Source: Bacteroidota bacterium (GTDB lineage: Bacteria > Bacteroidota > Bacteroidia > Bacteroidales > UBA10428). Taken from it: a DNA stretch of 64,000 nucleotides. The translations under genes were made by a program, and so were the position numbers. Below the pieces are notes generated by a model. That model was not told the DNA's origin, made no database searches, and was given only the letters and a program-made list of their open reading frames with translations. The stretch is from positions 1-64,000 of the forward strand of contig QKEH01000019.1 in assembly GCA_003252385.1 (NCBI GenBank), in the 5' to 3' direction. How positions within the stretch are numbered: position 1 is the stretch's first letter; each line of letters opens with the position of its first letter. Below are positions 37,360 to 45,754 of the stretch, one piece after another.

Positions 37360-39027
37360 ATGGGCCACGGTAAAGAAACCCCCAGACAGAAACTCATTGG
37401 TATGATGTATTTGGTGCTTATGGCGATGCTGGCACTTAACGTATCCAATGAAGTACTTAACGCTTTTTCTGTGCTTGATAACGGATTACATAAAACCATT
37501 GAAACCCTCGAAGGTACCAATACCCAGCTAATTGCTGATTTCGAGGCACAGTATGAGATGAACCCCGGGAAAGTGGGCGTATGGAAAGACAAAGCCTTGG
37601 AGGTAGCAGAGAAAGGGGAAGCATTGTACGACTTTATTGAAGCCAAGAAGAAGGAAATTCTGGAAAGTGCTGGAGAAGACCTCTCTGTGGTTTACGATGA
37701 GCATGGTATTCTTAATGTCGCGGCTATTGGAGCCAAGGATAAAACAGATGCACCCGCTTTTATTATGGTCGGTGACAATAACGATAAAGAAGGAAAAAAG
37801 CTTCGCCTGATGATGGAAGATTTCAGAAATCATCTGGTGGGAAACGTTCTTACTGCTGAAGATGCTGAGTCGGTTAGAACTTCCATAGAAAGTGGTTTGG
37901 ATACGGAAGTACATGGGCATGGTGATAAGGCAGCAAGTGGCACTGAATTGCACTCTTGGGAGAGCACTCATTTTGAACATTTACCCATGGCAGGAGTGAT
38001 TACTATACTCACAGGGCTACAGATCAATGTACAAAACGCCACAGCTGAGGCATTGAAATATTTGTACGGCCAAATTGATGCCGGATCGTTTAAATTCAAC
38101 AGATTGGATGCAACGGTAATTCCCAATTCAAATTACATAATCAAGGGAAACGAGTACAATGCGCAGGTTTTTCTGGCAGCCAGCGATACAACTGCATCGC
38201 CTGTAATCTATGTTACGAGTAATCCTCGTCCCTACGATTCGGTGCGTGCTGAAGATGGAATTTCCTGGGCCTATTCAAAACGAGAAGATATTACCTATGA
38301 GGAACTTGAGGTAGAACCTGGCTCCGGAAAGGGAATTTACCGTGTACCCGGAAGCGCATTAGGTGAAAAAACCTGGGGAGGATTAATTGAACTTACCGGG
38401 CCATCAGGAAGTAAGATTGTTAAACCTTTCCGTCAAAAATACCTGGTGGCAGAAGGATCGGTTACTGTAGCGCCTACCAAGATGAATGTGTTCTACCTGG
38501 GTGTGGATAATCCGGTGGAAGTTTCGGTGGCAGGTGTTCGTCCTGAGCAAATTGAGATTGAGCTTACCAATGCGAGGCATATCATGAAGGATAACACCTA
38601 CATAATCCGCCCCATTAGACCGGGTAATGCTTTTGTTGTGGTATATGCTAAAATTGATGGTCAAAGAAGGGAAATGGGGAGGAAGGAGTTTCGGGTAAAA
38701 ACTGTACCCAGTCCGGTAGCCATGGTGAACGAGCAGAAAGGAGGAGCCATCAACCAGAATGTGTTAGCTGCTCAAATTGGTGTGGTTGCAGAAATGGAAA
38801 ACTTTGATTTCGATCTTAAATTTACCATTACGGAATTTACTGTATCAGCTGTCGTGCAGGGTTTCGTTCGGGAATATACATCCAAATCGAATCGGTTTAC
38901 ACAGGAACAAAAAAACCTGATAAAGAACCTTAGTAGAGGGAACAATGTTTATATTCAGGATATTAAAGCGGTAGGACCTGATGGTTCGACTCGTCCGTTA
39001 TCCACTATAAACTTCAGATTGAACTAA
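37360..39027 (+). CDS. gldM: Type IX secretion motor subunit GldM/PorM
   Basis: A 555-residue protein with one N-terminal transmembrane helix (about 14-34, in MMYLVLMAMLALNVSNEVLNAF) and a large periplasmic stalk of four beta-rich domains. The N-terminal GHGKETPRQKLIGMMYLVL segment is the GldM signature. It spans the periplasm to connect the GldL motor to the GldK/GldN ring. It starts 34 bases after gldL. All expected regions are present. Confidence 0.96.
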   Translation: MGHGKETPRQKLIGMMYLVLMAMLALNVSNEVLNAFSVLDNGLHKTIETLEGTNTQLIADFEAQYEMNPGKVGVWKDKALEVAEKGEALYDFIEAKKKEILESAGEDLSVVYDEHGILNVAAIGAKDKTDAPAFIMVGDNNDKEGKKLRLMMEDFRNHLVGNVLTAEDAESVRTSIESGLDTEVHGHGDKAASGTELHSWESTHFEHLPMAGVITILTGLQINVQNATAEALKYLYGQIDAGSFKFNRLDATVIPNSNYIIKGNEYNAQVFLAASDTTASPVIYVTSNPRPYDSVRAEDGISWAYSKREDITYEELEVEPGSGKGIYRVPGSALGEKTWGGLIELTGPSGSKIVKPFRQKYLVAEGSVTVAPTKMNVFYLGVDNPVEVSVAGVRPEQIEIELTNARHIMKDNTYIIRPIRPGNAFVVVYAKIDGQRREMGRKEFRVKTVPSPVAMVNEQKGGAINQNVLAAQIGVVAEMENFDFDLKFTITEFTVSAVVQGFVREYTSKSNRFTQEQKNLIKNLSRGNNVYIQDIKAVGPDGSTRPLSTINFRLN

Positions 39028-39042
39028 CCTTTTAAATTTGAT

Positions 39043-39906
39043 ATGATGAAAAAGATTGTGTTTTGGCTAATTGGAGTGATGCTGCTGGCAACCGGTATCG
39101 GTTTACAAGCACAGGACAACCTGAAAGAAGTTTACGTACGGGAACATATACCTCATAAAAAACCGGTTCCTTACGAATATATGCGGGAAGCTGATATAAT
39201 GTGGTCAAAAGTAGTATACCGTATGATCGACTTACGTCAAAAGCAGAACTTGCCGTTATACTATCCAACAAAACCTATTGGGGGAAGGATGAATTTGGTC
39301 GATTTGCTGCTTTGGGGGATTGATAATGAAGGCGTTCGCGCATTTTCAACCAACGATCCTCTGAACGAGTTTACCGCACAGATGACCATTGACCAAATTG
39401 ATCAGGCATTTGCAGCTGGTACCGATACTACTAAAACAACCGATCCAACCACTGGGCAGTTAGTGGAAGTGATTGTTGAAAATCCCCGCAAAACATACGA
39501 AGTACAAAAGCTCCTGATAAAGGAGAAGTGGTTTTTCGATAAAAACCATTCGGTAATGAAAGTTCGGATTATTGGAATTAGTCCAATTCGTGTCTACAAT
39601 CGTTTGGATGATCAGGGAATGCCCACTGATGAGATTCTTCAGTCACAAACCTGCTGGATATACTTCCCCGAAATACGTCCTATATTGGCGAATCACGAAA
39701 TTTTTAACCGACAGAATGATTCACAACGGATCTCCTTCGACGATTTCTTTATGCAACGTCGTTTTTCCAGCAATATTTTTGCAGTTTCCAATGTGTACGA
39801 CAATCGTTGGAATAACTCCTATACTATGGGCGTTGATGCGTTGATGGAGGCAGAAAAGCAAAAGGAATGGCTCTTTAACATTGAACACGATTTGTGGGAA
39901 TACTAG
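39043..39906 (+). CDS. gldN: Type IX secretion ring protein GldN/PorN
   Basis: A 287-residue periplasmic protein with an N-terminal signal peptide (ends LQAQD). Family motifs MREADIMWSKVVYRMIDLRQKQN and the C-terminal SNVYDNRWNNSYTMGVDAL are clear. It builds the ring with GldK/PorK. Two adjacent ATG codons (39043 and 39046) could start it. It is the last gene of the operon and is followed by a 17-bp terminator stem. Confidence 0.95.
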   Translation: MMKKIVFWLIGVMLLATGIGLQAQDNLKEVYVREHIPHKKPVPYEYMREADIMWSKVVYRMIDLRQKQNLPLYYPTKPIGGRMNLVDLLLWGIDNEGVRAFSTNDPLNEFTAQMTIDQIDQAFAAGTDTTKTTDPTTGQLVEVIVENPRKTYEVQKLLIKEKWFFDKNHSVMKVRIIGISPIRVYNRLDDQGMPTDEILQSQTCWIYFPEIRPILANHEIFNRQNDSQRISFDDFFMQRRFSSNIFAVSNVYDNRWNNSYTMGVDALMEAEKQKEWLFNIEHDLWEY

Positions 39907-39932
39907 TATTGGATTTACTTAAGGTTAGATAA

Positions 39933-39974
39933 AACACAAAAGGCTGTCCGGTGGGACAGCCTTTTGTGTTTTTA
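39933..39974 (+). terminator. Terminator of the type IX operon
   Basis: A 17-bp perfect stem (AACACAAAAGGCTGTCC and its complement) with a GGTG loop and TTTTT tail, 27 bases after gldN. Confidence 0.92.
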
Positions 39975-40301
39975 TCCTATCTGGAAATATCTTCCGGGTA
40001 AAATGGAATAATGGTAGTTTGTGTTTACCTTTAATTATCTTGAAATTAGGAATGTTATGGCCTTACTTTGTACCATGAATATTACTGCGCATGACAGACT
40101 TACATCCGTTGGTCTTAGGATATAAAAACATTGGATATTCCATAATCACTATCCGGGGAGGTAATCTGCGGTCCCGTCGAATGAAACCGGTCGGCCTTAT
40201 TTCAGATAGTGATAGCACATTGAGCTGGCTGGGGATGTTAACCATTGCGGTGCGCCATTTGTAACCAGTCAGCTTTTTTAATGCATTCTTGTTTGGCAAA
40301 T

Positions 40302-40338
40302 AAAAAAGCGATTACAACATTATTAGTAGTAATCGCTT
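40302..40338 (-). terminator. Terminator of tRNA(CAU)
   Basis: On the minus strand, stem AAGCGATTAC/GTAATCGCTT runs directly into TTTTA, about 10 bases after the tRNA. Confidence 0.8.
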
Positions 40339-40348
40339 GATTATGAAG

Positions 40349-40422
40349 TGGTCCCACTTGGGCTCGAACCAAGGACCCTCTGATTATGAGTCAGATGCTC
40401 TAACCAGCTGAGCTATGGGACC
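40349..40422 (-). tRNA. tRNA with CAU anticodon (tRNA-Ile2 or elongator tRNA-Met)
   Basis: A 74-base cloverleaf on the minus strand: acceptor GGTCCCA/TGGGACC with discriminator A, D arm TAGCTCAGCTGGTTAGAGC, anticodon loop CTCATAA and T loop TTCGAGC. CCA is not encoded. The acceptor has C4-G69 and C5-G68 pairs, which in known systems favour recognition by TilS (lysidine, reading AUA as Ile). Elongator tRNA-Met usually differs there. It is clearly not the initiator, which is at 62921. Identity therefore leans to tRNA-Ile(CAU) but is not settled by eye. Confidence 0.9.
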
Positions 40423-40502
40423 TGCTCCTTTTTTAAAAGGATTGCAATGTTAGTTATTTCATTTGAGAGTTGCAATACTTTTCGGGGCGGAGTACAATAA
40501 AA

Positions 40503-41252
40503 CTAATCGATACGTTCAATACCTCCTAAAACCACCTGCATCAATTGATCGAGATGTTTTTCAGCGATCTCATTTTTTTCGGCTCGGGTGGACGGAAGGA
40601 TGTCGGTGCGCCAGGAATCGAAATAATTGCATAGAGAAATGGCCCCATATGACATGCCCAATTCGTGCGATAATATGGCTTCGGGGGCAGTGGTGGTATT
40701 TACCACATCGGCACCCCAACGCCGGTATAGGTTCGATTCCGCCCGGGTGGATTGCCTTGGTCCATCCACCGCCAGTACCGTTCCTTTGGTGTGTACGGTA
40801 ATACCCTGAACCACTGCGGATTCTATCAGGCAATTGCGAATGGTTTCTGAAAACGGCTTATGGAATGCTGTATGGTTTAATTGATCCAGCTTTATCTTGT
40901 CGGTAAAAGTCATTTCGCGATGCGTAGTTAAATCAATAAACTGGTCGAAGACCACTAAATCTCCGGTTTCAATCTCTTCCTGCAAACTACCGCAAAAAGA
41001 AGTGGCCACAATATGGGTGCATCCCAATACGTGCAAGGCGTATATATTGGCGCGGTAGTTCACGGCAAATGCAGGAATTTCGTTTGCTGCCCCATGTCGC
41101 TGGAGAATACATACCTCTTTGCCCATTCGTTTTCCGGTACTTATTTTCGTGCTCGGGCGACCGTAAGGCGTATCCGGAAAATGTTCAATTCCATCGGATA
41201 GTATATCGCCCCTGCGCATGCCTTTACCCAGTATCAACCCTATCTTAATCAT
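40503..41252 (-). CDS. MTAP/PNP-family purine nucleoside phosphorylase
   Basis: About 249 residues (start MIKIGLILGKG at 41252; the 41300 start adds an unlikely N-terminus). The fold and motifs match the 5'-methylthioadenosine/purine nucleoside phosphorylase family 2: ILQRHG at the phosphate site, YRANIYAL, and NTTTAPEAILSHELG in the base/ribose pocket. The later segment reads SLCNYFDSW, where MTAP enzymes have a TDYDxW-type motif with an Asp that fixes 6-aminopurines. The Asp position is not conserved in an obvious way, so substrate (methylthioadenosine versus inosine/guanosine) is uncertain. It is transcribed toward tRNA(CAU), 80 bases downstream. Confidence 0.82.
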   Translation of the reverse strand: MIKIGLILGKGMRRGDILSDGIEHFPDTPYGRPSTKISTGKRMGKEVCILQRHGAANEIPAFAVNYRANIYALHVLGCTHIVATSFCGSLQEEIETGDLVVFDQFIDLTTHREMTFTDKIKLDQLNHTAFHKPFSETIRNCLIESAVVQGITVHTKGTVLAVDGPRQSTRAESNLYRRWGADVVNTTTAPEAILSHELGMSYGAISLCNYFDSWRTDILPSTRAEKNEIAEKHLDQLMQVVLGGIERID

Positions 41253-41494
41253 AGTGCTTCGTTGGTTTATAATTGATTTTTTTACATTTGGAACTTCCAT
41301 GTGGATAATCGTGCTCTTGTGTATTCAACCCAAAATAATGGATATTACATTTTGAATTACGAATAGTGTAAAGATCATTGATCCTCTGAACTATTTATAT
41401 CCAAATTGGGTTTACGCAGGATTTAACACAATGCACATCATACTGAATGCCAAACCAGCTATATTTATCCCAAATTGCATTAGTACGAAATTAC

Positions 41495-42148
41495 ATGAAA
41501 ATACGACAGTCTCAAAACATTGATTTCAACAGCTTTTCGGCGGTAATTTTCGACTGGGGGGGTGTGATTACCGAACTCGAGCCGGCACGTTGCATTGCCG
41601 CTTTTAACGAACTGGGTCTGGGCACAATTAAAAACTATCTGAATGACATCCGTCCTTCGAACCCTTTTATTCAGTACGAAACTGGTAGGATACAGACACC
41701 TGAGTTTGTGCAATACCTTAACGATGATATGGGGAAATTTGTGAATCCAAATTTGATTGAAAGTGCCTGGTGTAAGATGTTAGGCCACACCCCAATAGTT
41801 CGTCTCAGACTGCTTGGCATCTTGAACGAAAAGTATAAAACATTTCTGTTAAGCAATACCAATCCGAGCCATACTCATTACTATTTGAGGTATCTATTGG
41901 ATTCCATGCAGTTCGATTTTGGCTCGGCTTTTACTAAGATGTATTTTTCCTATGAAATGGGTGTCATGAAACCCCATCCAAAAATTTTCAAAATGGTGAT
42001 TGAGGAGCAACAGCTGGATGTTTCAAGAACTCTTTTTCTTGATGATAGGCCTGACAACATTAGTGCGGCTCGTGCACTTGGATTGCAAACAATTCAGGTT
42101 GGACCGGAAAATCCAATTGAGATTTTGTTTGCTGAACTTTTACACTAG
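41495..42148 (+). CDS. HAD superfamily hydrolase (subfamily IA)
   Basis: About 217 residues (start MKIRQSQN at 41495). The nucleophile Asp is in AVIFDWGGVIT. Motif II is the Ser of FLLSNTNPSH, motif III is the Lys in MGVMKPHPKIF, and motif IV is LFLDDRPDNISAARALG. The residue two after the nucleophile is Gly rather than Asp, as in the YihX-like, glucose-1-phosphatase/epoxide-hydrolase N-terminal branch of HAD. Substrate is unknown, probably a small phosphoester. It is single and cytoplasmic, with no linked pathway genes. Confidence 0.85.
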   Translation: MKIRQSQNIDFNSFSAVIFDWGGVITELEPARCIAAFNELGLGTIKNYLNDIRPSNPFIQYETGRIQTPEFVQYLNDDMGKFVNPNLIESAWCKMLGHTPIVRLRLLGILNEKYKTFLLSNTNPSHTHYYLRYLLDSMQFDFGSAFTKMYFSYEMGVMKPHPKIFKMVIEEQQLDVSRTLFLDDRPDNISAARALGLQTIQVGPENPIEILFAELLH

Positions 42149-42236
42149 CGGATTCGGTGGATGGGTCTTCAATAGTTTAAAAACTCATATTACAAAAAAT
42201 TGATTAACTTGCTATTACGAATAAAAATATACGGTT

Positions 42237-42713
42237 ATGAAATTGAAATTTTTTGTAGTATCCTGGTTTTTAGGACTCGCCGCCATGGCTTTCAGTCAGT
42301 CGCCGAAACAAGCGGTTTTAGTAAACCTGAAGGATGGTTCCTCCATTGATGCCCTGCATTTCGGGCAAGATAAGTGTGGTAAGGAAACTTATGGAGATAA
42401 TTATATTATTATTCGTGGAAAGTATTTAGGTAATGTTACGGAGATTAAGCAATACCACGACATTGAGAAAATTGTTCTGGAAGGATACTCCAAGGATCCG
42501 GTAGCCTCAATCGGGAATGAAAAGGGCACCGTGCGTATCTTTAAAAAAAATGGCGTTGCGGTAACATTGGAAGAGGCAGAAATCGCCATGTCGTGTTATG
42601 GGACGGGGGATAAGTACAACACTGTTGTAGTTACCTTGTTAAATCCACTAAACAACAAGGTGGCTGAGCAAACCATTCACACCAGGGACATTCAATCTGT
42701 TATTTTTAAATAA
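42237..42713 (+). CDS. Small exported protein of unknown function
   Basis: A 158-residue protein with a clear Sec signal peptide (cleavage after AMAFS, about residue 20) and a beta-rich mature part with two cysteines (KCGKET near 48 and MSCYGT near 117) that could form a disulfide. I do not recognise a family. It follows the HAD gene by about 90 bases and converges with ispG. Likely periplasmic. A small inverted repeat (CTCTTG/CAAGAG, 42757-42771) lies after the stop. Confidence 0.7.
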   Translation: MKLKFFVVSWFLGLAAMAFSQSPKQAVLVNLKDGSSIDALHFGQDKCGKETYGDNYIIIRGKYLGNVTEIKQYHDIEKIVLEGYSKDPVASIGNEKGTVRIFKKNGVAVTLEEAEIAMSCYGTGDKYNTVVVTLLNPLNNKVAEQTIHTRDIQSVIFK

Positions 42714-42890
42714 CTGCTGAAAGGTAATTCTCCATCTTGGCACCCAACTCTCCAACTCTTGAATCAAGAGACAGGATTGTATGCAATGAATATGTACAAT
42801 CCTCATTTGCAGATTGTGGACGATTGGTAAGGATATAAAGGCTTTTTAGTTACCAACCTATACAGCCAGTTACCCTGAAGTTGTGATTTA

Positions 42891-44783
42891 CTATACCTGG
42901 GTTGTAGGTTCCACCCAGTCCCCATTGGACTTTATAAGGTTGATCAGCTCCTCCACGGCGAGATGTTCCGATACATTTCGTTTTACTACTTCTTTTTCCT
43001 TGTACAGGGTAACTTTTCCGGCGCCTGTTCCTACATATCCATAATCGGCATCGGCCATTTCGCCGGGGCCGTTCACAATGCACCCCATTACACCAATTTT
43101 CAGTCCCTTGAGGTGCGAAGTTCGTTCCTGTATCTTGCGGGTAGTGGTTTGTAAATCAAATAGCGTTCGTCCGCAGGAAGGGCAGGAAATGTATTCCGTT
43201 TTGGAGAAGCGCACCCGGCTGGCCTGTAAAATGCCGAATGCCGTTTCGATGCAACGTATCTGCGGAACCAACTCATTGGCTTCAAGCCATAATCCATCGC
43301 CTAAACCATCCAGAAAAAGCACTCCCATGTCCGTAGCTGCATACAGTTGAAATTCGCCCGGGGATTGAACACGATACCGTTTTTTGAACACTACAGGCAG
43401 CCTGCAATCGGCGTTCATCATTCGAAACACGGCTGATCGGATATCGGCATGCCAATTGGCATTTTCCGATTCCAATACGAGAATGAGTTGTTCTTGTTTG
43501 ATGCGGTGTAGCATGTCGGAATCCAGTGTTGATGCCAGCATGATTAGAAGTGCACCCGGTGGAACATTTTTGGCTTTTTTAAAAGCTTCAAAACTGGTGA
43601 AAATATTGCATTGGGAACCACGGTATTGCCACACATTTCGTTGAGGAGGACGCGGTAAATGCAGCGGCCATTCGTCAACAATCAACCCATCGGGTGCTAA
43701 ATCGGAAAAGGACCAACCAGACGAAGCATGGTAGTTCCAACCCACTGCCTGTAGCGCTGAAGGAGTAATGTCGCCGGATAAATTGGTAAGAACAGAAGGC
43801 AATGCATTTGCGCCTATGTTGGCATACGCGTGGGTGACGCGACGTTTGTATTCGTAAAGATCAATGGGTAAGTCACCAAACCCGGGTACGGTTGGGTGTC
43901 CTTCTCGTTGTTTAATATACTTAACCAGGCTTTGTGCAACTGGAATTTCGGCCTCAGGGGCTTCGGTAAGGGAAACTCGTATGGTATCTCCCAGACCATC
44001 TACCAGTAAGGCTCCAATGCCTACTGCCGACTTAATTCTTCCATCTTCACCTTCGCCGGCTTCGGTAACTCCCAAGTGTAAGGGAAAGCACATTCCTTCA
44101 GCAGCCATTTTATCTGCCAGAATACGGGTGGCATATACCATTACCCGGGTGTTGCTGGACTTCATGGAAACTACCACCTCATTGAAATCCACGGCTTTAC
44201 ATATGCGCAAAAATTCCATTGCCGATTCGGCCATGCCTTCGGGTGTATCGCCATAGCGGCTCATTATGCGGTCGGACAAGGAACCGTGGTTGGTGCCAAT
44301 GCGTAACGCCGTGCCATGCTTTTTACAAAGGGAAATCAATTCTAAGAATTTTGTCCTTAAACGGTCTAGTTCTGACTGGTACTGTTCCGGGGTATAATCC
44401 AGCATGCCCTTTTTACGATCCACAAAATTTCCGGGATTAATTCGCACCTTACTCACTATGGCCGCAGACAGTAAAGCGAGCTTAGGGTTGAAATGGATGT
44501 CGGCCACGATGGGTATAGTACAATGCTCATGACCCAGTCGTAGAACCAGTTCCTTTAATGCTTCGGCTTCTTTCTGTGTAGGTACCGTAACACGAGCGTA
44601 TTCGGCTCCTGCTTGGTGAACCGCAAGTATCTGTTTGGCAGTGGCCTCAACATCAGCAGTTGGGGTGTTGGTCATGGTTTGTACCCGGATGGGATACGAA
44701 CCACCCAGGGGGATTCCGCCAATAGTTACCACATGGGTTGGCCGGCGTTGATACCGGACAAGGTGCTGTAGTTTGTGTTGCAT
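42891..44783 (-). CDS. ispG: 4-hydroxy-3-methylbut-2-enyl-diphosphate synthase, long form
   Basis: A 630-residue iron-sulfur enzyme of the methylerythritol phosphate pathway that reduces MEcPP to HMBPP for isoprenoids. The N-terminal TIM barrel begins PTHVVTIGGIPLGG. The C-terminal Fe4S4 domain has CPSCGRTLFDLQ and MGCIVNGPGEMADADYG. About 250 residues are inserted between these parts compared with E. coli IspG (372). This three-domain form is known from plants and Bacteroidota/Chlamydiae. All catalytic parts appear complete. An exact -7 box and a 10-bp dyad lie just upstream. Confidence 0.95.
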   Translation of the reverse strand: MQHKLQHLVRYQRRPTHVVTIGGIPLGGSYPIRVQTMTNTPTADVEATAKQILAVHQAGAEYARVTVPTQKEAEALKELVLRLGHEHCTIPIVADIHFNPKLALLSAAIVSKVRINPGNFVDRKKGMLDYTPEQYQSELDRLRTKFLELISLCKKHGTALRIGTNHGSLSDRIMSRYGDTPEGMAESAMEFLRICKAVDFNEVVVSMKSSNTRVMVYATRILADKMAAEGMCFPLHLGVTEAGEGEDGRIKSAVGIGALLVDGLGDTIRVSLTEAPEAEIPVAQSLVKYIKQREGHPTVPGFGDLPIDLYEYKRRVTHAYANIGANALPSVLTNLSGDITPSALQAVGWNYHASSGWSFSDLAPDGLIVDEWPLHLPRPPQRNVWQYRGSQCNIFTSFEAFKKAKNVPPGALLIMLASTLDSDMLHRIKQEQLILVLESENANWHADIRSAVFRMMNADCRLPVVFKKRYRVQSPGEFQLYAATDMGVLFLDGLGDGLWLEANELVPQIRCIETAFGILQASRVRFSKTEYISCPSCGRTLFDLQTTTRKIQERTSHLKGLKIGVMGCIVNGPGEMADADYGYVGTGAGKVTLYKEKEVVKRNVSEHLAVEELINLIKSNGDWVEPTTQV

Positions 44784-44796
44784 CTTAAGAATAAAT

Positions 44797-44820
44797 CAGC
44801 CCTGGCAAATGCCAAGGCTG
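44797..44820. promoter_or_regulatory. 10-bp dyad at the ispG transcription start
   Basis: CAGCCCTGGC and GCCAAGGCTG form an almost perfect inverted repeat around AAAT, immediately after the ispG -7 box (44822-44829, minus). Its position over the expected start site suits a repressor operator or a 5'-end hairpin. Which one is inference. Confidence 0.45.
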
Positions 44821-44821
44821 A

Positions 44822-44829
44822 CAAAGTTA
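44822..44829 (-). promoter_or_regulatory. -7 box TAACTTTG of ispG
   Basis: Exact TAnnTTTG on the minus strand, 38 bases before the ispG ATG. Confidence 0.65.
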
Positions 44830-45054
44830 GTAACTTGATCCCAACAATTCCATCACTTACAATCCTTTCTAAGTTCGACTAACTTATTTGATTACCGAAA
44901 ACCGAAACTGCTGTAAAAATAAAGGCTTTACATAAGAGTGAAGATGAAACGGTTATGAATCAAATCATTCTTTCAAATGATTGATATCATCCTGGAATGA
45001 GGGGAATTAACGATTTCATGTACCAAGAAACGCTATTGCCATAGGAGAGGGAAG

Positions 45055-45062
45055 TAATTTTG
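45055..45062 (+). promoter_or_regulatory. -7 box TAATTTTG without a downstream protein gene
   Basis: Exact TAnnTTTG on the plus strand. The only thing between it and the terminator at 45175 is about 110 bases without an open frame longer than 16 codons. Confidence 0.5.
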
Positions 45063-45068
45063 CGGAAG

Positions 45069-45206
45069 ACAGAAACTAAGTATTCATGTGTGACTTAACA
45101 GAGTGGATCTATTAACGATGGGAGTGGGTAAAACCGTTGTCGATTTGGGGTTGAGGGAATGGCGGTGATTACCTCCCGGATTCAACGTGTTTTCCGGGTT
45201 TTATTT
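45069..45206 (+). ncRNA. Candidate small RNA (about 135 nt)
   Basis: A segment bounded by an exact -7 box (45055) and a terminator-like hairpin with a T-rich tail (45175-45206) on the plus strand, between divergent ispG and the receiver gene. Frames inside are 16 codons or fewer. I could not assign it to a known RNA family. The terminator stem is only 6 bp with a 12-base loop, so this is weaker than the element at 3766. Confidence 0.35.
45175..45206 (+). terminator. Terminator-like hairpin
   Basis: Stem CCCGGA/TCCGGG followed by TTTTATTTT. The stem is short but GC-rich, and no protein gene precedes it on this strand. Confidence 0.5.
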
Positions 45207-45284
45207 TGAAGATCCTATTGATATGATGGATTCCAAGGATGGTGCCATCGGATAATCTAACTTGCCGTTCGCTGCCTCCGGTAA

Positions 45285-45308
45285 ACAAAAAACCCTGCCA
45301 GGAGCAGG
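45285..45308 (-). terminator. Terminator of the receiver gene
   Basis: On the minus strand, stem CCTGC/GCAGG with a 5-base loop runs into GTTTTTTG, about 30 bases after the stop. Confidence 0.8.
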
Positions 45309-45337
45309 ATTTCAATATATTAGTTCTTTATAAGTAC

Positions 45338-45718
45338 TTAGCAGGCGTATTCAATCGAAAGGGCTTTGCTTAACGATTCAGGACAGATTTCATCTTTTAT
45401 AATGTAGCTTCTGGCACCGGCTTCGATCATTTGCACCACATACTTCATTTCGGAATGAAAGGATACTGCTATAACAACCAGGTTGCGATATAGTGTGGTT
45501 GCTTCGCGAGTTGCTTCAATTCCGTTCACTTTTGGCATATTGATATCCATAAAGACCATATCGTAAATCCGATGATTTAGTTCTTTCAAACATTCTTCCC
45601 CGTCCTTGGCAATAACGATATCGTCAATTTTATCCTGAAACGAGTCCAATAGCATGAACTTTAATGCCTTCGAAAAATGAGGATTGTCGTCTGCGATTAA
45701 AACCTTTTGCTTCTTCAT
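45338..45718 (-). CDS. Stand-alone receiver-domain response regulator
   Basis: About 126 residues comprising only a CheY-like receiver. The acidic pair is in LIADDNPHF, the phospho-acceptor is Asp58 (MVFMDINMP), the conserved Ser is in VIAVSFHSE, and the Lys is in YIIKDE. No output domain follows. The start MKKQKVLIADD at 45718 is preferred over 45754. It is monocistronic with its own promoter and terminator and has no kinase beside it. It probably shuttles phosphate in a phosphorelay or binds a partner protein. The hybrid kinase 4.5 kb away is a possible but unproven partner. Confidence 0.88.
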   Translation of the reverse strand: MKKQKVLIADDNPHFSKALKFMLLDSFQDKIDDIVIAKDGEECLKELNHRIYDMVFMDINMPKVNGIEATREATTLYRNLVVIAVSFHSEMKYVVQMIEAGARSYIIKDEICPESLSKALSIEYAC

Positions 45719-45754
45719 GGAGCTAGTAATATATTCTGTTAATCCGTCCACCAC

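Larger units (their letters stand above)
39907..40348. other. Gap between gldN and tRNA(CAU)
   Basis: This 440-base stretch contains the gldN terminator at 39933 and the tRNA terminator at 40302. Between them there is no gene I can support. A 57-codon plus-strand frame (40091-40264) and an overlapping 78-codon minus-strand frame are both present, but neither shows a ribosome-binding site, a family match or a clear promoter. Confidence 0.6.
44784..45337. other. Intergenic region with two promoters and a candidate small RNA
   Basis: No coding frame can be supported in these 554 bases. The region holds the ispG promoter and dyad at its left end, an unexplained plus-strand -7 box at 45055 with a terminator at 45175 (treated as a candidate small RNA), and the minus-strand terminator of the receiver gene at 45285. 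A short AT-rich inverted repeat (AATCATT/AATGATT, around 44963-44982) is also present. Confidence 0.7.

Noticed and set aside
40063..40299. 78-codon minus-strand frame and an overlapping 57-codon plus-strand frame in the gldN-tRNA gap
   Set aside because: Neither has a ribosome-binding site, family match or exact promoter, and they overlap each other on opposite strands.
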